A DNA stretch of 64,000 bases, taken from the NCBI RefSeq assembly GCF_025947145.1, contig NZ_CP109999.1, positions 2,790,001 through 2,854,000 on the forward strand. The letters run 5' to 3'. Under the pieces are notes generated by a model. The model ran no database searches. It saw only the letters and a program-made list of their open reading frames with translations, and was not told the DNA's origin. Each line of letters begins with the position of its first letter. The first letter of the stretch is position 1. The position numbers were made by a program, and so were the translations under genes. The DNA is from Flavobacterium sp. N1994 (GTDB taxonomy: Bacteria; Bacteroidota; Bacteroidia; Flavobacteriales; Flavobacteriaceae). This document shows, piece after piece, positions 17,320 to 25,671 of this stretch.

Positions 17320-18459
17320 ATGGATTTTAATTTAACCGAAGAACATTTAATGATTCAACAAGCTGCTAGAGATTTTGCTCAAGCGGAATTATTACCAGGT
17401 GTAATTGAAAGAGATGAACATTCCAAGTTCCCAACAGAACAAGTAAAAATGATGGGTGAATTAGGATTCCTCGGCATGATGGTAGATCCAAAATATGGTG
17501 GTGCTGGATTAGATAGTGTTTCTTATGTTTTAGCGATGACTGAAATTGCTAAAGTCGATGCTTCAGCTGCTGTAATTATGTCGGTGAACAATTCTTTAGT
17601 TTGTGCCGGAATGGAAAAATATTGTTCGGAAGAACAAAAAATGAAATATTTAGTGCCTTTAGCTAAAGGTGAAGTTATAGGTGCCTTTTGTTTATCAGAA
17701 CCAGAAGCAGGAAGTGATGCAAGTTCTCAAAAAACAACTGCCAAAGATATGGGTGATTACTATTTGCTAAACGGAACTAAAAACTGGATTACCAACGGAG
17801 GAACGGCTTCTACTTATCTAGTGATAGCACAAACCGATGTGGAAAAAGGGCATAAAGGAATCAATGCTTTCATCGTTGAAAAAGGGTGGGCAGGATTTGA
17901 AATAGGTCCGAAAGAAAAGAAAATGGGAATCCGCGGAAGCGATACACACTCCTTATTATTTACGGATGTAAAAGTGCCAAAAGAAAACCGAATTGGAGCA
18001 GATGGGTTTGGATTCAACTTCGCTATGAACGTTTTGAACGGAGGAAGAATCGGGATTGCATCACAAGCTTTAGGAATTGCAACTGGAGCTTATGAATTGG
18101 CCTTAAAATATTCACACGAAAGAAAAGCCTTTGGCAAAGAAATTTTCAAACACCAAGCTATTGCCTTTAAGTTAGCCGATATGTTTGTAAAAATTACCGC
18201 GGCTAAATTGTTAATCATGAAAGCCGCTTGCGAAAAAGATGAAGGGAAAGACATTGCACATTCAGGTGCTATGGCTAAATTATATGCTTCTGAAATAGCT
18301 TTAGAAGTAGCTAATGAAGCTGTTCAAATTCATGGAGGTAACGGTTATGTGGCCGAATACCATGTAGAACGTATGATGCGCGATTCGAAAATCACCCAAA
18401 TTTATGAAGGAACTTCAGAAATACAAAGAATTGTAATTTCTCGTGGTTTGGTATCATAA
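17320..18459 (+). CDS. Acyl-CoA dehydrogenase (short-chain/butyryl type)
   Basis: The 379-residue FAD enzyme carries the signatures GAFCLSEPEAGSDA (residues ~127-140), QAIAFKLADM and QIHGGNGYVAEYHVERMMRDSKITQIYEGTSEIQ in segments. The Glu in YEGTSE at the C terminus is the catalytic base position of short- and medium-chain enzymes. It oxidises acyl-CoA to enoyl-CoA in fatty-acid or branched-chain amino-acid breakdown. It is a single gene with its own promoter and terminator, so its exact substrate cannot be read from context. Confidence 0.93.
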   Translation: MDFNLTEEHLMIQQAARDFAQAELLPGVIERDEHSKFPTEQVKMMGELGFLGMMVDPKYGGAGLDSVSYVLAMTEIAKVDASAAVIMSVNNSLVCAGMEKYCSEEQKMKYLVPLAKGEVIGAFCLSEPEAGSDASSQKTTAKDMGDYYLLNGTKNWITNGGTASTYLVIAQTDVEKGHKGINAFIVEKGWAGFEIGPKEKKMGIRGSDTHSLLFTDVKVPKENRIGADGFGFNFAMNVLNGGRIGIASQALGIATGAYELALKYSHERKAFGKEIFKHQAIAFKLADMFVKITAAKLLIMKAACEKDEGKDIAHSGAMAKLYASEIALEVANEAVQIHGGNGYVAEYHVERMMRDSKITQIYEGTSEIQRIVISRGLVS

Positions 18460-18512
18460 TTTTTTGTAAATTTGTTATTGAACTACATAAGATTTTAAAA
18501 TTAATACTCATT

Positions 18513-18542
18513 AAACCCTTTCAGCAATGAAAGGGTTTTTTG
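18513..18542 (+). terminator. Terminator of the acyl-CoA dehydrogenase gene
   Basis: AAACCCTTTC pairs perfectly with GAAAGGGTTT around AGCAAT, followed by more T, 54 bp after the stop. Confidence 0.9.
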
Positions 18543-18569
18543 ATTTGGAAAAATTAGTACATTTACTTC

Positions 18570-19247
18570 ATGTATGAAGAACTAAAATATTGGTATCTCC
18601 GTGATCACAAATTGTTTTGGACCTTGAGTATGTCTCAAATCAAGCAGTTGTGTATCATTACCGGATTTAAAAAAGCTAAAAAGGGCGATATCATTTATTT
18701 TTCTTCTTCCGATTTACCTCGTGTTTTTTTACTCAAAAAAGGAAATATCAAAATTGTTTCTGTGGATGAAGAAGGAAATGAAACCGTGAAGGATATCATT
18801 CAAAAAGGAGATTTGTTTGGCGAATTAGAATTAGATAGCGATCAAAACTCAAATGAATACGCTAAGGCACTTACCGATGATATCATCATTTGCAGTTTCC
18901 TACTTTCTGATTTTGAAAATTTACTATTGCAAAATCCAAGTTTAGCGTTGTCTTATACCAAATTCGTTGGACTCAAAATGAAACGCATTAAAAACAATTA
19001 TGCCAATTTGATGTCTAAAGATGCTAAAACTCGTTTGCTAACGTTTCTGAAAGATTGGGCTGACCGTGACGGAAAGAAAGAAGGCAATAGAGTCCTTCTC
19101 GAAAATTACCTTACCCAAACCGATATTGCTCAAATCATTTGTACCTCCCGTCAAACGGCCACTTTATTACTAAATGAATTAGAAGAAAACGGAATCATGC
19201 ACTACGGACGCAAAGAAATCATCATAGAAGATATTTCGAAGTTATAG
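18570..19247 (+). CDS. Crp/Fnr family transcriptional regulator
   Basis: The 225-residue protein has an N-terminal cyclic-nucleotide-binding-like beta-roll (~30-130: KKAKKGDIIYFSSSD, FLLKKGNIKIVSVDEEG, KGDLFGELELD), a dimerisation helix (~130-160) and a winged helix with YLTQTDIAQIICTSRQTATLLLNELEENG (~175-205), where the recognition helix is SRQTATLLLNEL. The cAMP-contact Arg-Ser of true CRP is not visible, and no Cys cluster for an Fe-S centre is seen, so the signal is unknown. It directly precedes the DM13/YHS/DoxX genes, whose two promoters both carry a TGT-N10-ACA dyad, which makes them its likely targets. Confidence 0.92.
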   Translation: MYEELKYWYLRDHKLFWTLSMSQIKQLCIITGFKKAKKGDIIYFSSSDLPRVFLLKKGNIKIVSVDEEGNETVKDIIQKGDLFGELELDSDQNSNEYAKALTDDIIICSFLLSDFENLLLQNPSLALSYTKFVGLKMKRIKNNYANLMSKDAKTRLLTFLKDWADRDGKKEGNRVLLENYLTQTDIAQIICTSRQTATLLLNELEENGIMHYGRKEIIIEDISKL

Positions 19248-19262
19248 TTTTTTTATTCTAAT

Positions 19263-19278
19263 TGTAAACTACCCGACA
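19263..19278 (+). promoter_or_regulatory. TGT-N10-ACA dyad, operator site 1
   Basis: The 16-bp TGTAAACTACCCGACA has the half-site arrangement and length of Crp/Fnr-family operators. It matches the site at 21120 in 13 of 16 positions. Its first base is exactly 37 bp upstream of the -7 box in both cases, which centres it near -40, the class II activator position. GACA sits where the -33 TTTG would be, so the promoter looks activator-dependent. Confidence 0.6.
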
Positions 19279-19299
19279 TTTCTCTTTTAGTAACTGTAA

Positions 19300-19307
19300 T
19301 AGCTTTG
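19300..19307 (+). promoter_or_regulatory. -7 element of the DM13 operon
   Basis: TAGCTTTG fits TAnnTTTG exactly. It overlaps the upstream TTG that opens the DM13 reading frame, so that TTG would be upstream of the transcript start. This supports the ATG at 19329 as the true start. Confidence 0.6.
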
Positions 19308-19328
19308 TTTAATAAAAAAACAAATGCT

Positions 19329-19742
19329 ATGAAAAAGATTTTTTTACTACCCATACTTTTCATTTTTGCCTCTTGTCAGGAAGAAGGACCTTTAACAAAA
19401 GACAGCCAAGCTGAAGTTATAACGCCAACAGCGGTATTGAAATACTCAGGCACTTTTGTACCAACTGACGGCATTGTTGTTTCAGGAAAAGCTAAGATTT
19501 ATCTCGAAAACAATCAGTACAAAGTACAACTCGACAATTTTTCTATTTCGGACGGTCCTGATTTGAAAGTCTATTTGTCTAAAGCGGCTACTCCAAATCA
19601 ATTTGTAAACCTTGGAAATTTAACTTCCCAAACGGTATATCTTATTCCAGCCAATGTAAATGTGGCCGACTATTCTCATGTATTAATCCATTGTCAGCAG
19701 TACAATCATTTGTTTGCTATTGCCGCATTAACATCAAATTAA
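19329..19742 (+). CDS. DM13-domain lipoprotein
   Basis: The ~137-residue protein starts MKKIFLLPILFIFASC, a lipoprotein signal with the lipobox Cys at residue 16. The mature part is one DM13 domain: AVLKYSGTFVPTDGIVVSGKAK, then GPDLKVYLSK and a C-terminal SHVLIHCQQYNHLFAIAAL, each a recognisable family segment. DM13 domains have been proposed to bind a redox group through a conserved Cys, and Cys is present here in IHCQQ. It probably faces the periplasm. It is first in an operon with a beta-barrel protein and a YHS protein, 6 bp and 26 bp apart, behind a Crp-type regulator. Confidence 0.85.
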   Translation: MKKIFLLPILFIFASCQEEGPLTKDSQAEVITPTAVLKYSGTFVPTDGIVVSGKAKIYLENNQYKVQLDNFSISDGPDLKVYLSKAATPNQFVNLGNLTSQTVYLIPANVNVADYSHVLIHCQQYNHLFAIAALTSN

Positions 19743-19748
19743 AAAATA

Positions 19749-20648
19749 ATGAAAAAGACACTTTTAGTTTTTGGGTTACTACTTGCCGTAAATTATATGT
19801 TTTCTCAGGGTTGTAGCGATGCCGGAATTTGTTCCATCAATCACGGATTTCAATCGGAGGATAAATCATTTAAAAGCACACTCGAATTGGCTGCTATTTA
19901 TAGTTTAGGCGAAGCGGATGTGGGGTATTTTTCTCCTTACATTTCGTACACAAAAAGATTCAGTGAGCGATTTTCTTTCACAAGTAAAGTTACTTACTCT
20001 ACGGCTCATGGAAGTTTTGGGACGCGTAGTCAATTTGGAGATGCTTTTTTAATTGGCAATTACACTTTCAAAGAAAAGAATAAGAAACAGTGGAGTACTT
20101 TATTGGGCTTTAAATTTCCGTTCACTGCTTCTAATCTTAAGATTAACGGCTATTCGTTACCCTTAGATTATCAATCTAGTTTAGGAACTATCGATTTGTT
20201 TTTGGGAACTAATTTGCATTACAAGTATTGGGATTTTAATGGCGCTTTGCAGCTTCCTATTGTGAACTTAAATAATAATTCTTATTTCAAAGAATACGGT
20301 GGAACCAATGATTTTCCATCGACCAATTTATTTGAGCGTAAGCCCGATGCCCTTTTAAGAGCTACTTATTCTCTAAAAACACCCAATAAGAAATTTACGT
20401 TTAAGCCTAATGTATTATTCATTTACCATTTGGGAAAAGACAGTTTTGAAAACATTTTTGGACAAAGAGAAAACATTAAGGGTTCGGATGGTTTAACCAT
20501 TAACGGAAATATAATAACTTCGTATAGTCTTACAAAACAAAGCAGTTTAGAATTGTCCTTGGCAACGCCTTTTGTGGTTCGAGATAGTCGTCCAGACGGA
20601 TTAACTAGAAGCTTTGTTCTAGGATTGCAATATCAATATTCATTTTAA
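19749..20648 (+). CDS. Outer-membrane beta-barrel protein of unknown function
   Basis: The 299-residue protein has a signal peptide ending near MFSQ. The mature protein opens with a Cys pair (GCSDAGICSINHGF), then shows alternating aromatic beta-strands to a C-terminal QYQYSF with terminal Phe, as in outer-membrane barrels. About 12 strands look possible. I do not recognise a named family with certainty; it resembles small transporter-like barrels. It lies 6 bp after the DM13 gene and 26 bp before the first YHS gene. The N-terminal Cys pair could hold a metal or form a disulfide. Confidence 0.75.
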   Translation: MKKTLLVFGLLLAVNYMFSQGCSDAGICSINHGFQSEDKSFKSTLELAAIYSLGEADVGYFSPYISYTKRFSERFSFTSKVTYSTAHGSFGTRSQFGDAFLIGNYTFKEKNKKQWSTLLGFKFPFTASNLKINGYSLPLDYQSSLGTIDLFLGTNLHYKYWDFNGALQLPIVNLNNNSYFKEYGGTNDFPSTNLFERKPDALLRATYSLKTPNKKFTFKPNVLFIYHLGKDSFENIFGQRENIKGSDGLTINGNIITSYSLTKQSSLELSLATPFVVRDSRPDGLTRSFVLGLQYQYSF

Positions 20649-20674
20649 TAAATTAAAAACATAAAATATAAAAC

Positions 20675-21103
20675 ATGAAAAAATTAATTTTAGTCCTGTT
20701 CGTTACAATGATTTCAGTACAAATCCAAGCTCAAAATCAGTATTTAAAAAATGGAGTAGCCATTCAAGGATTTGATCCAGTAGCTTATTTTGAAAGCAAC
20801 AAAGCCATCCAAGGCAGAAGCGAAATCAATACCGAATATAAGAAAGCCATTTATTTCTTTTCCTCTGAAAAAAACAGAGCCCTATTTCTAAAAAAACCAG
20901 AAAAATATGTACCGCAATATGGAGGGTATTGTGCCTACGGTATTTCCGAAGGTCATGCCTCCCCAACCGACCCACAAGCCTTTACCATTGTGGATGATAA
21001 ATTATACCTGAATTACAATTTGAAAGTAAAAGAAATGTGGTCAAAAGACCGTGCAGAACGCATTGTCAAAGCCAACGAGAACTGGAAAAAATTAAAAAAA
21101 TAA
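20675..21103 (+). CDS. YHS-domain exported protein 1
   Basis: The 142-residue protein has a signal peptide (MKKLILVLFVTMISVQIQAQ) and one YHS domain: AIQGFDPVAYFESNKAIQG, IYFFSSEKNRALFLKKPEKY and the core PQYGGYCAYGISEGH. YHS domains are small metal-associated folds found in copper and haem proteins. A Cys sits in the core where some homologues have selenocysteine. A paralogue follows at 21192. The two share the core and the order of motifs but differ in about half of the remaining positions, so the duplication is old. Confidence 0.88.
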   Translation: MKKLILVLFVTMISVQIQAQNQYLKNGVAIQGFDPVAYFESNKAIQGRSEINTEYKKAIYFFSSEKNRALFLKKPEKYVPQYGGYCAYGISEGHASPTDPQAFTIVDDKLYLNYNLKVKEMWSKDRAERIVKANENWKKLKK

Positions 21104-21119
21104 TATTTTTTGCCTCAAA

Positions 21120-21135
21120 TGTAAAGTAGCGGACA
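21120..21135 (+). promoter_or_regulatory. TGT-N10-ACA dyad, operator site 2
   Basis: TGTAAAGTAGCGGACA agrees with the site at 19263 in 13 of 16 bases and keeps the central TA. It is exactly 37 bp upstream of the -7 box TATCTTTG, the same spacing as site 1. Two sites with the same sequence, orientation and spacing near a Crp-family gene are unlikely to be chance. Confidence 0.6.
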
Positions 21136-21156
21136 AAGTCAAATTTTTACCCACTA

Positions 21157-21164
21157 TATCTTTG
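21157..21164 (+). promoter_or_regulatory. -7 element of the YHS2-DoxX transcript
   Basis: TATCTTTG matches TAnnTTTG. It lies 27 bp before the ATG at 21192 and covers the TTG at 21162 that would otherwise extend the frame, which argues against that upstream start. Confidence 0.6.
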
Positions 21165-21191
21165 TCTCATCAAATTATAAAACTTAAAAAA

Positions 21192-21650
21192 ATGAGAAAA
21201 GTATTTTTAGTATTGTTCGTTAGCTTTACAACAATAATGGTTGGGCAAACGGCTCAAAAAAGAATAGCAGAATTCAATCTTGATAAAAAAGTAGCCCTTC
21301 AAGGATATGATCCTGTGGCGTATTTTACCCAGAAAAAAGCGGTGAAAGGAAAGTCTACATTCACTGCAACAAATGAAGGAGTGATTTATAATTTTTCTTC
21401 TCAAGCTAATAAAGAAGCTTTTGTTAAATCCCCAGCAAGTTATGAGCCTCAATACGGAGGTTGGTGTGCTTATGCTATGGGTTCTACTGGAGAGAAAGTG
21501 GAAGTAGATCCTGAAACGTTTAAAATCACCAACGGGAAGCTATTTTTGTTTTACAATGCCTACTTCAATAATACTCTGAAATCATGGAATAAAGATGAGT
21601 CCAATCTTAATAAAAAAGCGGACGCTAACTGGAAAAAAATCATCAACTAA
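21192..21650 (+). CDS. YHS-domain exported protein 2
   Basis: The ~152-residue protein starts at the ATG at 21192 (MRKVFLVLFVSFTTIMVGQ is the signal peptide). The YHS domain reads ALQGYDPVAYFTQKKAVKG, YNFSSQANKEAFVKSPASY and PQYGGWCAYAMGSTGE. It differs from the 20675 paralogue mainly after the core, where it has EVDPETFKI. It has its own promoter with the second TGT-N10-ACA dyad and is followed 12 bp later by the DoxX-like gene. The likely location is the periplasm. A metal or haem ligand is inferred from the family only. Confidence 0.88.
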   Translation: MRKVFLVLFVSFTTIMVGQTAQKRIAEFNLDKKVALQGYDPVAYFTQKKAVKGKSTFTATNEGVIYNFSSQANKEAFVKSPASYEPQYGGWCAYAMGSTGEKVEVDPETFKITNGKLFLFYNAYFNNTLKSWNKDESNLNKKADANWKKIIN

Positions 21651-21662
21651 AAAACTAAAAAA

Positions 21663-22052
21663 ATGAAAAAATCAATATTCATTTGGATTGTAAAACTTAT
21701 TGCAGTGGTAATCCTAGTTCAAACTTTATTTTTTAAATTTACGGGAGCCGAAGAGAGTGTTTATATTTTTACCAAATTAGGAATTGAACCTTTCGGAAGA
21801 ATTGGTTCTGGAGTGGCAGAATTAATTGCTTCTATTTTAATTTTAATCCCAAGAACTACATTGCTTGGCGCATTAATTGGAGCAGGAACAATGCTTGGAG
21901 CTATTTTTTCACACTTGTTTGTGTTGGGTATAGAAGTGAAAAATGACGGTGGTGAATTGTTTACTTTGGCTATAATTACCTTGCTTTGTTGTATTATCTT
22001 ACTTTTTCAAAACAAGAATAAAATACCTGATTTACTCCGATTCAAAATCTAA
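21663..22052 (+). CDS. DoxX-like membrane protein
   Basis: The 129-residue protein has four TM helices (about residues 6-26, 47-64, 68-88 and 99-118) and the DoxX-like pattern IVKLIAVVILVQTLFFKFTGAEESV with GSGVAELIASILILIP. DoxX-like proteins are often part of envelope redox or oxidative-stress sets. It is the last gene of the transcript that starts with YHS2, 12 bp away. Confidence 0.85.
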   Translation: MKKSIFIWIVKLIAVVILVQTLFFKFTGAEESVYIFTKLGIEPFGRIGSGVAELIASILILIPRTTLLGALIGAGTMLGAIFSHLFVLGIEVKNDGGELFTLAIITLLCCIILLFQNKNKIPDLLRFKI

Positions 22053-22098
22053 AACTGAACTAGTAGAAAATCCGTAATTGATTAAAACATCAAAAAAT

Positions 22099-22587
22099 AT
22101 GCTCATAGCTTCTTTACATAAAACATTAAATGAATTGGTTTCGTTGTTAAAGCAACTTTCCAAAGAGGATTATACGGCTCCTTGTAGCGGATTGAGTAAC
22201 TCAAGTATTGGTGAACATACTCGACATATTATTGAAATGTTTCAGTGCCTAGAAAATCAATATAAGAGTGGCATTGTGAATTATGATAAAAGAAATCGGG
22301 ACTACCGAATTCAAACGGATACTGATTTCGCCCTGCAATGCTTTGCAGAAATAAAGATTCAAATAGAAAAAGAAAATAAAACATTGATGTTACAGCAAAT
22401 GGTTGACGGAGAAGAATTGCGAATTGAAAGCAACTATTTCAGAGAGTTATTATACAATTTAGAACATTGTATTCATCATCAAGCTTTAATAAAAGTAGCG
22501 GTTTTGCAATCGCAACATTTACAGGTTGACGAAAATTTTGGTGTCGCCCGATCTACAATAGAATACAGAAAACAATGTGCACAGTAA
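22099..22587 (+). CDS. DinB-like four-helix protein
   Basis: About 162 residues from the ATG at 22099; a TTG at 22078 in frame is the alternative start. The pattern of four long helices with SSIGEHTRHIIEMFQCL (His in helix 2) and NLEHCIHHQALIKVA (His triad in helix 4) fits the DinB/YfiT metal-binding superfamily. Members are often thiol-dependent transferases. Its 3' end overlaps the NRDE gene by 13 bp. Confidence 0.8.
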   Translation: MLIASLHKTLNELVSLLKQLSKEDYTAPCSGLSNSSIGEHTRHIIEMFQCLENQYKSGIVNYDKRNRDYRIQTDTDFALQCFAEIKIQIEKENKTLMLQQMVDGEELRIESNYFRELLYNLEHCIHHQALIKVAVLQSQHLQVDENFGVARSTIEYRKQCAQ

Positions 22588-23285
22588 GTTTTGTCAATGC
22601 TAATGGCAAAATAATCATCACTTCCAATAGAGATGAAAAAGTGCTGAGACCTAATGCCATCGAACCCAAAAATTATCTCATCAACAACAAGAATATTATT
22701 TTTCCAAAAGATAAAAAAGCGGGCGGAACTTGGTTTGCTGTTAATGAAAAGGCTACGGTTTTAGTGCTTTTAAACGGGGCAGAGGAAAAGCATGTCCTAA
22801 AAGAAAGTTACCGAAAAAGTCGCGGCTTGATTGTCCTAGAACTCATCAGCGGTGAATCGGTGATTCAAGATTGGGAAAGTATTGATTTAACAGCTATTGA
22901 GCCTTTTACTTTAGTGCTTTTTGAAAATCAAAAACTCTATCAGTTGCGATGGAATGAAATCGAGAAAAGTACTATTGCATTAGCAACTTCTCAAAGTCAT
23001 ATTTGGTCTTCATCGACTTTGTATTCAAAGGAAATCAGAGCCAAAAGAGCTAGTTGGTTTGCTGCATTTTTAGATATAAAACCGGCAGTTAATGAAGAAG
23101 AACTGTTTAATTTTCATCGCTATACGGAACCGGAAAATACAGAACATGGATTAGTAATCAATAGAAATGAAATGCTAAAAACCTTAAGCATCACGCAAGC
23201 CGTTGTCGAAAAAAATAAAGTCGAACTTCATTACTCGGATTTGATTGCCGAACGGGATTTTTCCAATACCTTTCTATCACTTTAA
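22575..23285 (+). CDS. NRDE/TANGO2 family protein
   Basis: The 236-residue protein has the N-terminal MCTVSFVNANGKIIITSNRDE, where Cys2 would be the nucleophile of the Ntn-hydrolase-like NRDE family. GGTWFAVN near residue 50 and the SHIWSSSTLYS segment are further family matches. Eukaryotic TANGO2 homologues affect haem and lipid handling. The bacterial role is not established. It overlaps the DinB-like gene by 13 bp and is followed by the ATP-grasp gene after 11 bp, so it sits in a co-transcribed run. Confidence 0.88.
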   Translation: MCTVSFVNANGKIIITSNRDEKVLRPNAIEPKNYLINNKNIIFPKDKKAGGTWFAVNEKATVLVLLNGAEEKHVLKESYRKSRGLIVLELISGESVIQDWESIDLTAIEPFTLVLFENQKLYQLRWNEIEKSTIALATSQSHIWSSSTLYSKEIRAKRASWFAAFLDIKPAVNEEELFNFHRYTEPENTEHGLVINRNEMLKTLSITQAVVEKNKVELHYSDLIAERDFSNTFLSL

Positions 23286-23296
23286 TCATTCGTAAT

Positions 23297-24331
23297 TTGA
23301 AACTCTTCTTCCATAAATTGTTCCATTGGGAATATTGGCCTTTCCAAATAGTGTACATCCCTATTTATTTTTTGTGGGGGTATTATGCTTTGAAGGCACG
23401 CACCATTTTCTTTTTCAATGCTTGTAATCCAAGTATGGAAAACGGTGGTTTTGTCATGGATAGCAAGATAAAAATCTATGATTTGATTCCGCAAAAATAC
23501 TATCCCAAAACAAGGTTTGTCCAAGAGAAAATTCCTTTTGATGAGGTTTTGAAAATCTTAGAATCTTCTAAAATTAATTTGCCATTCATAGTAAAACCGG
23601 ATATTGGACTACGAGGTTCAGCAGTGAAAAAAATCACCAATTTGGACGAATTAAGAAACTATCACCATAAAGCCAATTTTGATTATTTGTTGCAGAATTT
23701 GATTCCCTATCCTAATGAAGTAGGTATTTTTTATGTCCGTTTCCCTAATGAAAAACACGGAAGAATTACTGGCATTGTTGCCAAAGAATTTCTTATCGTT
23801 GAAGGTGATGGTTCGTCTACCATAGAAACATTATTGAAAGCCAATCCAAGATACGAATTGCAATTAAAGGCACTCGAAAAAGAATACGGAAGCCAATTAA
23901 AAACCGTATTGACAAAAGGAGAAAAACGCAACTTAGTTCCTTATGGAAACCACGCTCGTGGCGCCAAATTTTTAGATTACTCCCATTTAATTTCACCTGA
24001 ATTAACTCAGGTAATTGATGCTATGTGTCTTGAAATTACAGCCTTTTATTTTGGTCGTATGGACTTAATGTACAACACTTGGGAAGAGTTGGAAGAAGGG
24101 AAAAACTTCTCCATTGTTGAATTAAACGGAGCGGCTAGTGAACCTACCCACATTTATGACCCAAAACATTCGTTGTTTTTTGCTTGGAAAGAATTGGCAA
24201 GACACATCAGTTATATGTTTCAAATTAGTGCAGAAAATCATAAAAGGGGAGTCCCCTATTTGTCTCATAAAGTAGGGATGGAACAATACCGTTTGCATCT
24301 AGAACAATCCAACAAAATAGTCCATTTTTAA
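23297..24331 (+). CDS. ATP-grasp superfamily ligase-like protein
   Basis: The 344-residue protein has a hydrophobic N-terminal stretch (residues ~10-35) that may anchor it to the membrane. An ATP-grasp fold follows: LPFIVKPDIGLRGSAVKK (nucleotide-binding Lys), an ERNL-type region, FYFGRMDLMYNT and SIVELNGAASEPTHIYDP (metal-binding Glu/Asn). It resembles D-Ala-D-Ala-ligase-like proteins of the type found near lipid or capsule genes, but its acceptor is unknown. No ATG occurs before residue 46, so the start must be non-canonical. TTG at 23297 fits. It overlaps the LysE gene by one base (TAATG). Confidence 0.82.
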   Translation: MKLFFHKLFHWEYWPFQIVYIPIYFLWGYYALKARTIFFFNACNPSMENGGFVMDSKIKIYDLIPQKYYPKTRFVQEKIPFDEVLKILESSKINLPFIVKPDIGLRGSAVKKITNLDELRNYHHKANFDYLLQNLIPYPNEVGIFYVRFPNEKHGRITGIVAKEFLIVEGDGSSTIETLLKANPRYELQLKALEKEYGSQLKTVLTKGEKRNLVPYGNHARGAKFLDYSHLISPELTQVIDAMCLEITAFYFGRMDLMYNTWEELEEGKNFSIVELNGAASEPTHIYDPKHSLFFAWKELARHISYMFQISAENHKRGVPYLSHKVGMEQYRLHLEQSNKIVHF

Positions 24332-24957
24332 TGCAAAATCTCAAAAATATATTCGTTGGTTTTATAGTCAGTTTTCTGGGTTCTATTCCTTTAGGGTATT
24401 TGAATGTGGTTGGTTTTGAATTGTTTCAAAAATCAGGAATGCAAACCACGGTTATATTTTTATTTGGTGTGATTTGTATTGAATTTTTCGTGATTTATTT
24501 CACTCTGATCTTTGCCAAAAAACTAGCGGAGAATAAAAAAATAACCCAATTCATCGAGGGTTTTTCGGTGCTCTTTATGTTTGTTTTGGCGATTGTTTTC
24601 TATTTGGGTTCCAATGCAAAAACCAATCATGCTACTTCTTTTACTTATTCCCCATTTGTTTTAGGAATTGTATTGAGTTGTCTGAATTTTATTCAAATCC
24701 CATTTTGGACGGGTTGGAATCTCTGGCTTTTAAATGGTCAATATATTGAAGTTTCAAAATCAAGAAAATACTTTTATGTATTGGGGACGGTTACTGGAAC
24801 CTTTTTTGGCATGTTGACTCTAATTCTGTCACTACATTATTTTGCCGCCAACGTAGCATTTTTAGCTAAGTATTTAATCCAATTGATCATTCCTCTTGTG
24901 TTTTTTGGTTTGGGGATTTTTCAAGCGGTTAAGTTTTGCAAAAAATATTATTACTAG
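24331..24957 (+). CDS. LysE-type translocator
   Basis: The 208-residue integral membrane protein has about six TM helices, with the LysE-family opening FVGFIVSFLGSIPLGYLNVVG (residues ~6-26). Such proteins export amino acids or other small solutes. It starts on the last base of the ATP-grasp gene's stop (TAATG), so the two are coupled and may act on the same product. That is inference. Confidence 0.82.
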   Translation: MQNLKNIFVGFIVSFLGSIPLGYLNVVGFELFQKSGMQTTVIFLFGVICIEFFVIYFTLIFAKKLAENKKITQFIEGFSVLFMFVLAIVFYLGSNAKTNHATSFTYSPFVLGIVLSCLNFIQIPFWTGWNLWLLNGQYIEVSKSRKYFYVLGTVTGTFFGMLTLILSLHYFAANVAFLAKYLIQLIIPLVFFGLGIFQAVKFCKKYYY

Positions 24958-24990
24958 TTTTCATTTTCTTATTTTTACAAAAAAAAGATT

Positions 24991-25668
24991 TTGAAAAACA
25001 TCATCATCACAGGAACATCCAGAGGTATCGGTTACGAATTAGCATTGCAGTTTGCCAAGGCAGGACATCAAGTGTTAGCTATCTCAAGAAATATTCCTCA
25101 AGAGTTTCTTGGTAATCCAAACATCACTTCACGTTCGGTAGATTTATCCAAAGAGTCCGATTTGAATTCAATGGAAAATTTCCTTTCCAATGCCTGGAAA
25201 AATGTCGATATTATTATTCATAATGCTGGGAGTTTAGTTTTGAAGCCTTTTGCTCAGACGACTCAAGAAGATTTTGAAAACGTTTACAAAGTTAATGTTT
25301 TTGGGGTGGCCAATTTGACTCGAGTGTGCTTACCCTTTCTTAAAAAAGGAAGCCATGTAGTCTCCATCAGTTCCATGGGTGGTATACAAGGAAGTATGAA
25401 GTTTGCTGGACTATCAGCTTACAGTTCCAGTAAAGGAGCGGTAATCACCTTGTCCGAATTATTAGCCGAAGAATACAGAGAACAAGGCATTGCTTTCAAT
25501 GTATTAGCACTCGGAGCGGTAAATACAGAAATGTTACAGGAGGCATTTCCAGGATATGAAGCACCAATTTCTGCAAAAGAAATGGCCGATTATATTTTCA
25601 ATTTTGCCCTTACAGGTAACAAATATCACAACGGAAAAATAATTCAAGTGTCATCATCAACGCCATAA
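24991..25668 (+). CDS. Short-chain dehydrogenase/reductase
   Basis: The 225-residue Rossmann enzyme has the cofactor motif TGTSRGIG at residues 7-14, NAG at ~81-83, the catalytic Ser in SISSMGG, and the YSSSK catalytic Tyr/Lys pair at ~151-155. The Ser, Tyr and Lys of the SDR triad are all present. There is no ATG before the glycine motif, so the TTG at 24991 must be the start. It is 3 bp upstream of the SprT-like gene. The substrate is unknown. Confidence 0.88.
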   Translation: MKNIIITGTSRGIGYELALQFAKAGHQVLAISRNIPQEFLGNPNITSRSVDLSKESDLNSMENFLSNAWKNVDIIIHNAGSLVLKPFAQTTQEDFENVYKVNVFGVANLTRVCLPFLKKGSHVVSISSMGGIQGSMKFAGLSAYSSSKGAVITLSELLAEEYREQGIAFNVLALGAVNTEMLQEAFPGYEAPISAKEMADYIFNFALTGNKYHNGKIIQVSSSTP

Positions 25669-25671
25669 CCT

